DNA of 64,000 nucleotides from Mucilaginibacter celer (GTDB taxonomy: Bacteria; Bacteroidota; Bacteroidia; Sphingobacteriales; Sphingobacteriaceae). The DNA lies in the NCBI RefSeq assembly GCF_003576455.2, contig NZ_CP032869.1, positions 3,472,001-3,536,000 of the forward strand. Direction: 5' to 3'. Positions 34,945-42,210 of this stretch are shown here, one piece after another; positions within the stretch are counted from its first letter, which is position 1, and each line of letters opens with the position of its first letter. Both the position numbers and the translations under genes were made by a program. The notes under the pieces were generated by a model. That model did not search any database, was not told where the DNA came from, and saw nothing but the letters and a program-made list of their open reading frames with translations.

Positions 34945-34979
34945 CAAAGGTATTTTTGTACTTACTTTTTTACAAGTAC
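34945..34979. promoter_or_regulatory. Overlapping divergent promoters and palindromic operator between nmrA-like gene and hxlR
   Basis: TATTTTTG (34951-34958, plus) serves the regulator and has TTTG 19 bases upstream. TACCTTTG (34945-34952, complement) serves the SDR gene with TTG 20 bases upstream. The two -7 boxes share bases 34951-34952. The inverted repeat GTACTT-N10-AAGTAC (34958-34979) lies between the two -33/-7 sets and is a likely HxlR operator. Confidence 0.68.
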
Positions 34980-35001
34980 TTACCCCAAAGTATGTATCAT
35001 C

Positions 35002-35418
35002 ATGACAGCGATAAAAGAAAGCTCGACCATACAGGAAAATAAGCAGGCAGCCTTTACAGCCTGCCCCGTAACCTATGTAATGGAGCGGATAGGCGGCTAT
35101 TGGAAACCCATCATTCTGTTTCATTTATTAACCGGCAGTAAACGCTATAGCGAGATTAAAAAATCGGTAGGCGGTATAACCGAAAAAGTACTGATACAGC
35201 ATTTAAAGCAACTGGAAAATGACGGCATTATCATCCGGGAGGCCAAACCTGTTGTACCGCCCCACGTAACCTATAGGCTAAGCGAAACAGGCATGGGTTT
35301 AAGGCCGGTAATGTACGCGATGTCGAAGTGGGCGGTTGATGACAGTGAAGCAAATGGAATCCCGATTTACAGGAGCCTGGGCGATTTTCCATCGGAAGAA
35401 ACGTTCGCTGATATGTAA
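35002..35418 (+). CDS. HxlR-family transcriptional regulator
   Basis: 138 residues, a single winged helix-turn-helix of the HxlR type: 'CPVTYVMERIGGYWKPIILFHL', 'KRYSEIKKSVGGITEKVLIQHLKQLENDG' (two consecutive motif blocks), 'YRLSETG' and 'PVMYAMSKWA'. The N-terminal Cys in 'TACPVT' is the residue that senses electrophiles or redox state in several HxlR proteins. It is divergent from the NmrA-like gene across an 81-bp region, a common pairing in which HxlR represses both genes. Confidence 0.9.
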   Translation: MTAIKESSTIQENKQAAFTACPVTYVMERIGGYWKPIILFHLLTGSKRYSEIKKSVGGITEKVLIQHLKQLENDGIIIREAKPVVPPHVTYRLSETGMGLRPVMYAMSKWAVDDSEANGIPIYRSLGDFPSEETFADM

Positions 35419-35480
35419 CGCGATCCTCCTACATGATGTACGAAGTTTTAAAAACTTTGTAAGTTTGAGCTGCTAATAAC

Positions 35481-35512
35481 AAATCCGAAATCAAACATCT
35501 CAAATCCGAAAT
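35481..35512. repeat. AAATCCGAAAT direct repeat before pyrC
   Basis: AAATCCGAAAT occurs at 35481-35491 and 35502-35512 in the spacer just upstream of the dihydroorotase ATG (35521). It is the same kind of word repeat found in other spacers here. Confidence 0.55.
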
Positions 35513-35520
35513 TCAAAAAT

Positions 35521-36855
35521 ATGTCTACAATCCTGATAAAAGCAGCAACCATTGTAAATGAGAACAAACAATACGTTGCTGATGTGCTGATAAAAGATGG
35601 CCTGATTGATAAAATTGACAGCCAGATTAACGTGCAGGCCGATGAAATAATCAACGCCGAAGGCCTGCATTTACTCCCCGGTTGCATAGACGATCAGGTG
35701 CATTTTCGCGAGCCCGGCCTCACCTACAAGGCTGATATTTTCAGCGAATCGCGTGCAGCTGTGGCGGGTGGTATTACCTCATTTATGGAAATGCCGAACA
35801 CCGTTCCCAACACCTTAACGCAGGAGCTTTTGGAAGATAAATACCAGATCGCTTCGCGCAATTCGCTGGCTAATTATTCCTTCTTTATGGGGGCGTCAAA
35901 TAACAACCTTGATGAGGTTTTGCATACTGATGTCAACAAGGTTTGCGGTATCAAGGTATTCATGGGATCCTCTACCGGCAACATGCTGGTTGATGACCCG
36001 CATACGCTTGAAAAATTATTTGCGCAGGCACCAACTTTGATTGCAACACATTGCGAAGATGAGGCTACGATAAAGAGCAACCTGGCGCATTATAAACAAC
36101 TGCTTGGCGAGAATATCCCGGTACGTTTACACCCTAAGATCAGGAGTGCGGAAGCTTGTTATTTATCATCATCAATGGCGATAGAGCTGGCAAAAAAACA
36201 CAACACGCGTTTGCATATTTTACATATCTCTACAGAGCGTGAAACACATCTTTTTGATAACACCATTCCGTTAAAAGATAAACGAATTACTGCCGAAGCC
36301 TGCATCCATCACCTATGGTTTACCGATGCCGATTACGAAACCAAAGGCAACTACATTAAGTGGAATCCTGCCGTAAAAACCGAAGCCGACCGGGACGGAA
36401 TTTTGAAAGCAGTTTTAGACGGCCGCATTGATGTTATTGCCACCGACCATGCCCCGCATACCATTGAAGAAAAAGAGCAAGCCTACCTGCAAGCTCCATC
36501 AGGCGGACCATTGGTTCAGCATGCCTTACCGGCTATGCTTGAGCTTTATCATCATGGCAAAATCAGCTTAGAAAAGATAGTAGAAAAAATGGCACACAAC
36601 GTAGCCATCCTGTTCCAGATTGATAAACGCGGCTACATCCGCGAGGGCTACTGGGCCGACATTGTGCTGGTTAATTTAAACAAGCCATGGAACGTAAACA
36701 AAAACAACATCCTATACAAATGTAACTGGAGTCCGTTTGAAGGTAACACCTTCCGCTCGCAGGTAACGCATACTATAGTATCGGGTAATCTGGCTTATGA
36801 GGGTGGTAAACTTATTGAGGGTAAGAATGGGGAGAGGTTGAGTTTTAACAGGTAG
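35521..36855 (+). CDS. pyrC: Dihydroorotase (amidohydrolase family)
   Basis: 444 residues with the type I dihydroorotase layout: 'LLPGCIDDQVHFREPGLTYK', 'MEMPNTVPN', 'IATHCEDEATI', 'LHILHIST', 'DVIATDHAPHT' and 'CNWSPFEG' in the usual order. The enzyme closes carbamoyl-aspartate to dihydroorotate in pyrimidine synthesis. The first metal-binding His of the usual His-x-His motif is Gln here ('DDQVHF'); I recall the same change in other Bacteroidota annotated as PyrC. It stands alone, ending in a 29-bp perfect inverted repeat. Confidence 0.88.
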   Translation: MSTILIKAATIVNENKQYVADVLIKDGLIDKIDSQINVQADEIINAEGLHLLPGCIDDQVHFREPGLTYKADIFSESRAAVAGGITSFMEMPNTVPNTLTQELLEDKYQIASRNSLANYSFFMGASNNNLDEVLHTDVNKVCGIKVFMGSSTGNMLVDDPHTLEKLFAQAPTLIATHCEDEATIKSNLAHYKQLLGENIPVRLHPKIRSAEACYLSSSMAIELAKKHNTRLHILHISTERETHLFDNTIPLKDKRITAEACIHHLWFTDADYETKGNYIKWNPAVKTEADRDGILKAVLDGRIDVIATDHAPHTIEEKEQAYLQAPSGGPLVQHALPAMLELYHHGKISLEKIVEKMAHNVAILFQIDKRGYIREGYWADIVLVNLNKPWNVNKNNILYKCNWSPFEGNTFRSQVTHTIVSGNLAYEGGKLIEGKNGERLSFNR

Positions 36856-36857
36856 TC

Positions 36858-36952
36858 TGAATCAGAATTTACAGAATTTTAGAATTTTCAGAATGGAAAG
36901 TTTTCGTCCGATTAAATTCTGTCAATTCTAAAATTCTGTAAATTCTGATTCA
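36858..36952. terminator. Perfect 29-bp inverted repeat between convergent genes
   Basis: Bases 36858-36886 are exactly complementary to 36924-36952, with a 37-nt loop. Arms consist of repeated AGAATTT/AATTCTG words. It starts 3 bp after the pyrC stop and its right arm overlaps the stop codon of the GyrI-like gene. A bidirectional terminator is the simplest function, although the stem is far longer than needed and no strong T-run is present. Confidence 0.75.
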
Positions 36953-37408
36953 AATATTCACCCCAACAAAAATTTCCACCTCTCCATCATCCTGGCTCTG
37001 CGATCTTTCGCCGTATACATCAAAATCCGCCATATATTTCCTGTCAATATCACTATCCCAAATCTGCTTCCAGGTTTCGCCAACGGCTTGCGGTAGGGCA
37101 CCTTTAACTACGTACCTGTTATAATCTCCGGGTGGTACCGTAATGCAAATAAGGCCTTCAGGAATATTATCTTTTGTGGCTACGCGGCAGCCAAGTACCG
37201 TAGTATAGTAACCGTCTTTATCGCTTTCATAATCGGTATAAACGCAATAAATATCATCGCTCAGGCGGTTCACTACCTGCTGTAAAATCTGCTCGCTCAT
37301 AAACCAGTTCCATAGCCCGCCAATATCCTTAATGGCCTGCCCGTTTTGGTTAGTGGTACGCACCGATATTCCAACTAAAAAGAAACCTTTTATTGCTATT
37401 TTATCCAT
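36950..37408 (-). CDS. GyrI-like / effector-binding domain protein
   Basis: 152 residues forming one GyrI-like (AraC effector-binding) SHS2 repeat domain. 'FLVGISVRTTNQNGQAIKDIGGLWNWF' style segments, 'YCVYTDYESDKDGYYTTVLGC' in part, and 'VPPGDYNRYVVKGALPQAVGETWKQIW' in part match integron Cass2-like proteins. These bind amphipathic or cationic small molecules and may hydrolyse or sequester them. There is no DNA-binding domain. It lies 94 bp after the SRPBCC gene and is probably under the same control. Confidence 0.82.
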   Translation of the reverse strand: MDKIAIKGFFLVGISVRTTNQNGQAIKDIGGLWNWFMSEQILQQVVNRLSDDIYCVYTDYESDKDGYYTTVLGCRVATKDNIPEGLICITVPPGDYNRYVVKGALPQAVGETWKQIWDSDIDRKYMADFDVYGERSQSQDDGEVEIFVGVNI

Positions 37409-37502
37409 ACAGGGGTTATTACTATTTGTTATGCCTATTTATAAATATTTTTTAACCAATTATTTACTTTATTTATATAAATAAACAGTTAAGTACTATC
37501 CG

Positions 37503-37925
37503 CTATTCTATCAATTTTCGTAATTCTTCAAAAAGTCCTTTCCAGTTTTGTTCTGAATGAGCTTTGGCTTCTTCATTCTTTACATTATCCTGGGTAACGG
37601 TAAGCTCGGTTTCGCCATTATTTTCGGTAAGGTTGTAGGTTATGTTGGCGTAGTTTTCGGGCTTATCTTCGGTGCCGCTCATGCTGCTCCAGTAATCGTA
37701 TTTTACAAAATTTCCGGGGTCGATATCCAGTATCGTTCCGTGATCTTCATATTTGTGACCATCCCATTCTCCGCTGAATATGATAGGCTCCCCTACCCTC
37801 CAGTCCGACTGAAGATCGGTGCCAAAAAAATACTGTTTTACCAAAGCCGGATCGGTAAGGCCTTGCCAAACTTTTGCTTTCGGTGCTTTAAATTTCACCT
37901 GTACGGTTACTGTTAATTTTTCCAT
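37503..37925 (-). CDS. SRPBCC (AHSA1-type) ligand-binding protein
   Basis: 140 residues with the START/Bet v 1-like AHSA1 pattern: 'VQVKFKAPKAKVWQGLTDPALVKQYFFG' in part, 'WRVGEPIIFSGEWDGHKYEDHG', 'ITYNLTENNGETELTVTQDN' and 'HSEQNWKGLFEELRKLIE'. These proteins have a deep hydrophobic pocket for lipids or other small molecules; the ligand is unknown. Its ATG lies inside the end of the EVE gene (13-bp overlap), implying coupled translation. Confidence 0.9.
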   Translation of the reverse strand: MEKLTVTVQVKFKAPKAKVWQGLTDPALVKQYFFGTDLQSDWRVGEPIIFSGEWDGHKYEDHGTILDIDPGNFVKYDYWSSMSGTEDKPENYANITYNLTENNGETELTVTQDNVKNEEAKAHSEQNWKGLFEELRKLIE

Positions 37926-38368
37926 AATGTAGCTTTATTTAGTAGTGGTTGTTTTGCGGTTATCATCTGCTCTTTTATCTTCTCAAAATCCGCGCCGGGA
38001 ATCTCGAAGAAACCAAATTTGAAGTTATAACCCCAGGCTTTTTTATCGGTAATAAAATCAAGTTCATCTATCATCGGGGCAATGGGTGCTTCGGTACACT
38101 CATAGTAGTTTAGGTTGCGACGGTAAGGAACAAAATCGACAGCCATTTGCTTTTGATATATATCCTCATCGCGCACCTGGCCAATGGCTGTAAAAGCCTG
38201 CAAAGGCTCATGGCCATTCATTTTTTGTTTAGGGGAGTAAACTGCAACCCAATCGCCAACTGCCATCTGCTTGAGGGGTGCAATCCTGCCGTGGCAAGCC
38301 TGGATAAATCCGCCGGAAATGCCCCGACTGATATGATCTTTTGATACTACAATTATCCAATGTTTCAT
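37913..38368 (-). CDS. EVE-domain protein
   Basis: 151 residues, an EVE domain (PUA-like fold): 'HWIIVVSKDHISRG', 'FIQACHGRIAPLKQMAVGDWVAVYSPKQ' in part, 'LQAFTAIGQVRDEDIY' and 'PYRRNLNYYE'. The pocket residues 'NYYE' and the final 'WGYNFKFGFFEI' fit the group that reads modified bases in DNA or RNA. In bacteria, EVE domains occur with restriction and defence genes but also alone. It leads an EVE, SRPBCC, GyrI row on the minus strand behind a WYL regulator. Confidence 0.88.
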   Translation of the reverse strand: MKHWIIVVSKDHISRGISGGFIQACHGRIAPLKQMAVGDWVAVYSPKQKMNGHEPLQAFTAIGQVRDEDIYQKQMAVDFVPYRRNLNYYECTEAPIAPMIDELDFITDKKAWGYNFKFGFFEIPGADFEKIKEQMITAKQPLLNKATLWKN

Positions 38369-38433
38369 AAGGGTAAGATTTTAACAACAAGCAAAAACAC
38401 GGGCCAATAAACGCCCTGTCTTGCTTATCATGA

Positions 38434-38470
38434 AACAAAGTAACAAACGGCCGGTGACAGCCCTATGTCA
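38434..38470. promoter_or_regulatory. Promoter-like box and TGACA/TGTCA repeat before the EVE gene
   Basis: On the minus strand TTACTTTG (38434-38441) resembles a -7 element with one missing base. TGACA (38455-38459) and TGTCA (38466-38470) form a 16-bp inverted repeat just upstream, a possible site for the adjacent WYL-type regulator. Confidence 0.35.
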
Positions 38471-38486
38471 GCAGTAAAACAGGAGA

Positions 38487-39434
38487 TTAATTTATTTTTT
38501 GGGCTATGCCCGAGGTTATCTCACGCACCCTTTGCAGCAGCGCATCGGGCTTTATAATTTCGGCGCGGTCGCCAAACATCATATACCAGCGGGCAAAGCC
38601 TTCTATCGACATGGTTAGGAAAGTCATTTCAATTTTGTTGCCGATGTTTTTTTCGGATACAAAACCGCTGTAATATTTCTGCTGATCGAGGTAATTGTGA
38701 ATCTCTTTATCAACCCTGATCACTACCTGTTCCAGGTGTTTTTCGCAGGCTGTTTTATCAATATAATCTTTAAGCGTAGGGTGGTTGCTGCCTACATAGC
38801 TTTTATCAGTTACCGTCAGTTTCCTGATCCTGTCCAACCTGAAATCGCGGTAGTCATTAGGCAGCCTGCAGTAGCCTATCAGGTGCCAGAAACTATCCAG
38901 GTAAAACACGCCAATGGGCTCCACATCGCGTTTGGTATCCTGTTGCGAGTGGAAGGCGAAATAGTCAATGCAGATCACCTTTTTATAAATGATGGCATCC
39001 AATATGGTTTGGATATGGTTTGCATTATCGGCCCGTTTTTGACTGTGACTTTTCAACACCTCAATACTACCATCCAGGTTTTCGAGCGCGTCTTTTTCGT
39101 GCGATTTAAGGATGGCCCTAACCTTATACATGGCCGATTGATATTGAGCCATGGTTGTTGTATCGGTAAGCTTTTCAACAAACTTTTCGGCCGTTAAAAA
39201 AGCGGTGGCTTCTTCGCGGGTAAACATTACCGGGGGCAGGCGGTAACCATCCATAATAGAGTAGCCCACGCCGGCCTCGCCTATCAACGGAATGCCGGCT
39301 TCTTCAAGCGTTTTTATATCGCGGTATACCGTGCGCAAACTGATATTGAACCTATCGGCAATATCGCCAGCCTTTACAACTCTGCGCGATTGTAACTGAA
39401 TTAAAATGGCTGATATTCGGTCGATGCGGTTCAT
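38487..39434 (-). CDS. YafY-type transcriptional regulator (HTH + WYL)
   Basis: 315 residues from ATG 39434. The N-terminal HTH_11 winged helix is 'ISAILIQLQSRRVVKAGDIADRF' in part plus 'SLRTVYRDIKTLEEAGIPL'. A middle WYL domain follows ('KVICIDYFAFHSQQDTKRDVEPIGVFY' in part, 'WHLIGYCRLPNDYRDFRLDRI') and then a WCX C-terminal extension. Such proteins regulate neighbouring genes in response to nucleic-acid or small ligands. Here the downstream EVE, SRPBCC and GyrI genes are the obvious targets. Confidence 0.9.
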   Translation of the reverse strand: MNRIDRISAILIQLQSRRVVKAGDIADRFNISLRTVYRDIKTLEEAGIPLIGEAGVGYSIMDGYRLPPVMFTREEATAFLTAEKFVEKLTDTTTMAQYQSAMYKVRAILKSHEKDALENLDGSIEVLKSHSQKRADNANHIQTILDAIIYKKVICIDYFAFHSQQDTKRDVEPIGVFYLDSFWHLIGYCRLPNDYRDFRLDRIRKLTVTDKSYVGSNHPTLKDYIDKTACEKHLEQVVIRVDKEIHNYLDQQKYYSGFVSEKNIGNKIEMTFLTMSIEGFARWYMMFGDRAEIIKPDALLQRVREITSGIAQKIN

Positions 39435-39488
39435 GGCGTCCAAATTAAATAAAAAACAATTTACCTTTGACCATTATTTATCTACAAT

Positions 39489-39929
39489 ATGGCTGCTCAA
39501 CCCGAAGAAAAGATCATAACATTTGAAACTTATTACGATGTTATGCTGGCCCACATTATCCGCACCAAGTTGGAAGGCTATGGCATTCCCTGCTTTATTG
39601 CCGACGAAAACACCATAGGCTCAAACCCGTTATATAACCAAGCCGTAGGCGGCATCAAATTAAAAATATTTGAACGCGACCTGGAACGCTGCCGCGAAAT
39701 ATTAGCAGCCGAAGGTGATCTGCACGATCAGGACCATATAGAAATTGACGATGAAACGCTTAACGCCGTAATCTGCCCCTACTGCGGATCGACCAACGTG
39801 CGCTACGGTTCGGCAACAGAAAAGCGGGTGCATTGGCTTACTGCTATCGTATCTTTTTTTCTGATGATCTTCCCTTTTTACAGTCGCAAAGCCTGGCATT
39901 GTTTTAACTGCCAGCGCGATTTTGAGTAG
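39489..39929 (+). CDS. DUF2007 domain protein with C-terminal zinc ribbon and membrane segment
   Basis: 146 residues. The N-terminal DUF2007 (PII-like putative signal-transducing) domain spans about 9-75: 'TFETYYDVMLAHIIRTKLEGYGIPCFI' in part, with 'NPLYNQAVGGIKLKI'. A split zinc ribbon follows ('CPYCGSTNV' and 'WHCFNCQRDF'), interrupted by a hydrophobic stretch 'LTAIVSFFLMIFPFY' that could be one membrane helix. DUF2007 proteins are of unknown function. It is divergent from the YafY-type regulator, with a TACCTTTG -7 box about 19 bp before its ATG. Confidence 0.85.
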   Translation: MAAQPEEKIITFETYYDVMLAHIIRTKLEGYGIPCFIADENTIGSNPLYNQAVGGIKLKIFERDLERCREILAAEGDLHDQDHIEIDDETLNAVICPYCGSTNVRYGSATEKRVHWLTAIVSFFLMIFPFYSRKAWHCFNCQRDFE

Positions 39930-39944
39930 TTTTTTATAGTTGGA

Positions 39945-40032
39945 AGTCTTAGGTCGGAAGTCTTAAGTAGTTCACTCACCGATGAAAACTTTCGACTTAA
40001 GGCTGCCGACTTAAGACTTAAGACTGTTTTTT
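39945..40032 (+). terminator. Long hairpin of GACTTAAG words, terminator-like
   Basis: AGTCTTAGGTCGGAAGTCTTAAG (given as two 20-base-or-shorter halves at 39945-39967) pairs with 39996-40018 with three mismatches. A further TAAGACTG then TTTTTT follows on the plus strand, so it should terminate the DUF2007 transcript. It fills the spacer before the asparaginase gene. Confidence 0.7.
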
Positions 40033-40045
40033 ATATATTAGCGCT

Positions 40046-41056
40046 ATGTACAACCGCCGTAAGTTCATTAAACTATCAGCAGCAGGTGCCTCACTTGCAG
40101 CACTTTCAAAATCAACTATAGCAAAAACCATAACGCCACGGCCCGAAGGTGGCTATCCAATTGTTATCTCTACCTGGGATTTTGGCATCATTGCCAATAA
40201 AGGGGCATGGAAAGTATTATCGGCCGGCGGCCGCGCGCTGGATGCCATTGAAGCCGGTGCCCGCATTCCCGAAGCCGAAGATATTACCAACCACACTGTA
40301 GGCCGTACAGGTTTGCCGGATCGTGACGGTCACGTTACCCTCGATTCGTGCATTATGGACGAGTTTGGTAACTGCGGCTCGGTAGCAGCTATGGAAAATA
40401 TAGCCCACCCTATTTCGGTAGCCCGCATGGTGATGGAAAAAACCCCACACGTAATGCTGGTTGGCGAAGGCGCTACCCAATTTGCCGTTGAACAGGGCAT
40501 GAAAAAGGAAAAGCTGCTAACCACCGAAACAGAAAAGATTTGGAAGGAATGGTTAAAAACGGCTAAATACAGCCCGGTAATGAATATTGAAAACGGCGGT
40601 AAACCCGGCAATAAATACAACCACGATACCATTGGCATGCTGGCAATAGATGCCAAAGGCAATATCTCGGGCGGATGCACCACCAGTGGCATGGCTTTTA
40701 AATTGCATGGCCGCGTAGGCGATAGCCCTATTATAGGTGCTGGCCTTTATGTAGATAATGAAGTTGGCGGTGCCACATCAACCGGTGTGGGCGAAGAAGT
40801 GATCCGTAACGTGGGCAGCTTTTTAGTGGTTGAACTGATGAGGCAGGGATTATCGCCGGAAGATGCCTGCAAGGAAGCCGTACAACGCATTATTAAAAAG
40901 AAGCCCGAAATAGCCAAAAAAATCCAGGTAGGCTTTTTAGCCATCAATAAAAAAGGCGAATACGGTGCGTATGCCATACAAAGCGGTTTTTCGTACGCGG
41001 TATGCAACGCCCAGCAGCAGGATCTGTTAATTCCGGGTAAGAGTTATTATAAATAG
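40046..41056 (+). CDS. N4-(beta-N-acetylglucosaminyl)-L-asparaginase (glycosylasparaginase), Tat-exported
   Basis: 336 residues. The N-terminus 'YNRRKFIKLSAAGASLAAL' is a twin-arginine signal, so the enzyme should fold in the cytosol and act in the periplasm. The Ntn-hydrolase motif 'HDTIGMLAID' contains the Thr exposed by autocleavage; 'GRVGDSPIIGAGLYVDNEVG' in part completes the active site. It hydrolyses the GlcNAc-Asn bond left from N-glycoprotein breakdown, as in elizabethkingia-type glycosylasparaginases. It fits a glycan-scavenging lifestyle. No PNGase or glycosidase gene is adjacent. Confidence 0.92.
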   Translation: MYNRRKFIKLSAAGASLAALSKSTIAKTITPRPEGGYPIVISTWDFGIIANKGAWKVLSAGGRALDAIEAGARIPEAEDITNHTVGRTGLPDRDGHVTLDSCIMDEFGNCGSVAAMENIAHPISVARMVMEKTPHVMLVGEGATQFAVEQGMKKEKLLTTETEKIWKEWLKTAKYSPVMNIENGGKPGNKYNHDTIGMLAIDAKGNISGGCTTSGMAFKLHGRVGDSPIIGAGLYVDNEVGGATSTGVGEEVIRNVGSFLVVELMRQGLSPEDACKEAVQRIIKKKPEIAKKIQVGFLAINKKGEYGAYAIQSGFSYAVCNAQQQDLLIPGKSYYK

Positions 41057-41059
41057 AGT

Positions 41060-41155
41060 TCATAGATCATGGTTGATGGTTCATAGTAAAAAACTGTTAA
41101 GCGCCGTAGCAAAGCAAGTTCGGCTATGAACCATGAACTATCAACCATGAACCAA
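41060..41155. repeat. Self-complementary spacer of ATGAACCAT words
   Basis: ATCATGGTTGATGGTTCATAG words on the left (to 41086) pair with CTATGAACCAT and CAACCATGA on the right (41124-41148), leaving a 7-nt bulge. The same vocabulary occurs in the spacer at 7036-7147. Confidence 0.75.
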
Positions 41156-41166
41156 CAAAAAAGCAC

Positions 41167-41919
41167 ATGTCACAATTGATATCACTCGAAGTTTGCGCAA
41201 ATTCGGTAACATCGGCCCTGGCAGCCCAGGATGGAGGTGCAGTGCGGGTTGAATTGTGCGAAAATTTGAAGGATGGTGGCACTACCCCCTCGCACGGAAG
41301 TATATTGATGGCCCGCAGCCTGTTGCATATTAAATTGTATGTACTGATCCGTCCGCGGGGCGGCGATTTTTTGTACAACGATATGGAGTACAAACTGATG
41401 ATGGCCGATATCAGGTACTGCATTGATGCCGGATGCGATGGTGTTGTGATAGGTATTTTGAAAGAGGATGGCAACATAGATGTAGAGCGCTGTACCGAAA
41501 TGGTACGCCTTGCCCGGCAATGGGGTCTTGGCGTAACTTTTCACCGGGCCTTTGATATGTGCGTCGATCAGCACAAAGCACTTGAGCAGATTATTGAAAT
41601 GGGCTGCGAGCGGATCCTTACCTCGGGAGGTAAAAGCACCGCCATTGAGGGAGCCAGCAATCTTAACCGCCTTATTGAACAGGCCGCAGGCAGGTTAAGC
41701 ATTATGCCCGGCAGCGGTGTAAGTGAAGCCAATGTTGCCGATCTGGTACATTTTACCGGCGCTACCGAGGTTCACTCATCAGCACGGATTAAGATCCCGA
41801 GCAAAATGAAATATCATAATGAGCATATTATGATGAGCGCTGAAGCGGGGGATGAATATAGTATTGATGTAACCGGGGTTGAGCGTGTTAAAGAGTTGAT
41901 CAGATTGGCGAATAGTTAG
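41167..41919 (+). CDS. cutC: CutC family protein
   Basis: 250 residues, a TIM-barrel CutC: 'LEVCANSVTSALAAQDGGAVRVELCENL' in part, 'GGTTPSHG', 'LIRPRGGDFLYND', 'GVVIGILKEDGNID', 'TFHRAFDM', 'ERILTSGGKSTAIEG' and 'IMPGSGVSEANV'. The family was named for copper homeostasis in Escherichia coli, but the direct copper role is doubtful and a housekeeping enzymatic function is possible. It follows the asparaginase gene on the same strand after the palindromic spacer. Confidence 0.92.
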   Translation: MSQLISLEVCANSVTSALAAQDGGAVRVELCENLKDGGTTPSHGSILMARSLLHIKLYVLIRPRGGDFLYNDMEYKLMMADIRYCIDAGCDGVVIGILKEDGNIDVERCTEMVRLARQWGLGVTFHRAFDMCVDQHKALEQIIEMGCERILTSGGKSTAIEGASNLNRLIEQAAGRLSIMPGSGVSEANVADLVHFTGATEVHSSARIKIPSKMKYHNEHIMMSAEAGDEYSIDVTGVERVKELIRLANS

Positions 41920-41991
41920 GATAGAAAATCAGTTGGGGATATCACCCGTTAGATCATAAACTGCCGCAGTATCTGAATAAAATATATTTAT

Positions 41992-41999
41992 TATCTTTG
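41992..41999 (+). promoter_or_regulatory. -7 element (TATCTTTG) of the small-ORF/DUF6169-like unit A
   Basis: An exact TAnnTTTG match 60 bp before the ATG at 42060. The -33 position (ATCTG) is weak. It would give a ~55-nt leader. Confidence 0.5.
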
Positions 42000-42059
42000 T
42001 ATTAAACTAAACAATGATTCAAGCATCTGATTTATAGTTTAATAAAAAGCTCAAAGATC

Positions 42060-42203
42060 ATGGAAGTTAAAAAAATTGTTATATCTCCTGGTAACAAAAA
42101 GGCTATTGCTTTCTTTGAAGAATTAGATCGTAAAAAAGCCGAAACATTCAAGAAGATAGACGAAATGGCTGCGGCAAAGTTCTCATCTCTAAAGAAGAAA
42201 TAA
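42060..42203 (+). CDS. Small basic protein (47 aa), unit A
   Basis: A 47-residue ORF starting ATG: 'MEVKKIVISPGNKKAIAFFE', then a Lys/Glu-rich helix containing 'DRKKAETFKKIDEM', ending 'SSLKKK'. No signal peptide or membrane segment. It lies directly behind a TATCTTTG promoter and ends 7 bp before the TTG start of the next gene. A similar arrangement, with a different small ORF, occurs at 53890. The size and position are those of an antitoxin or a translational-coupling leader, but I do not recognise the sequence. Confidence 0.6.
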   Translation: MEVKKIVISPGNKKAIAFFEELDRKKAETFKKIDEMAAAKFSSLKKK

Positions 42204-42210
42204 TTACAAA

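Noticed and set aside
39702..39899. ORF antisense to the DUF2007 gene
   Set aside because: The plus-strand product has clear DUF2007 and zinc-ribbon motifs, and the antisense one lacks any recognisable domain.
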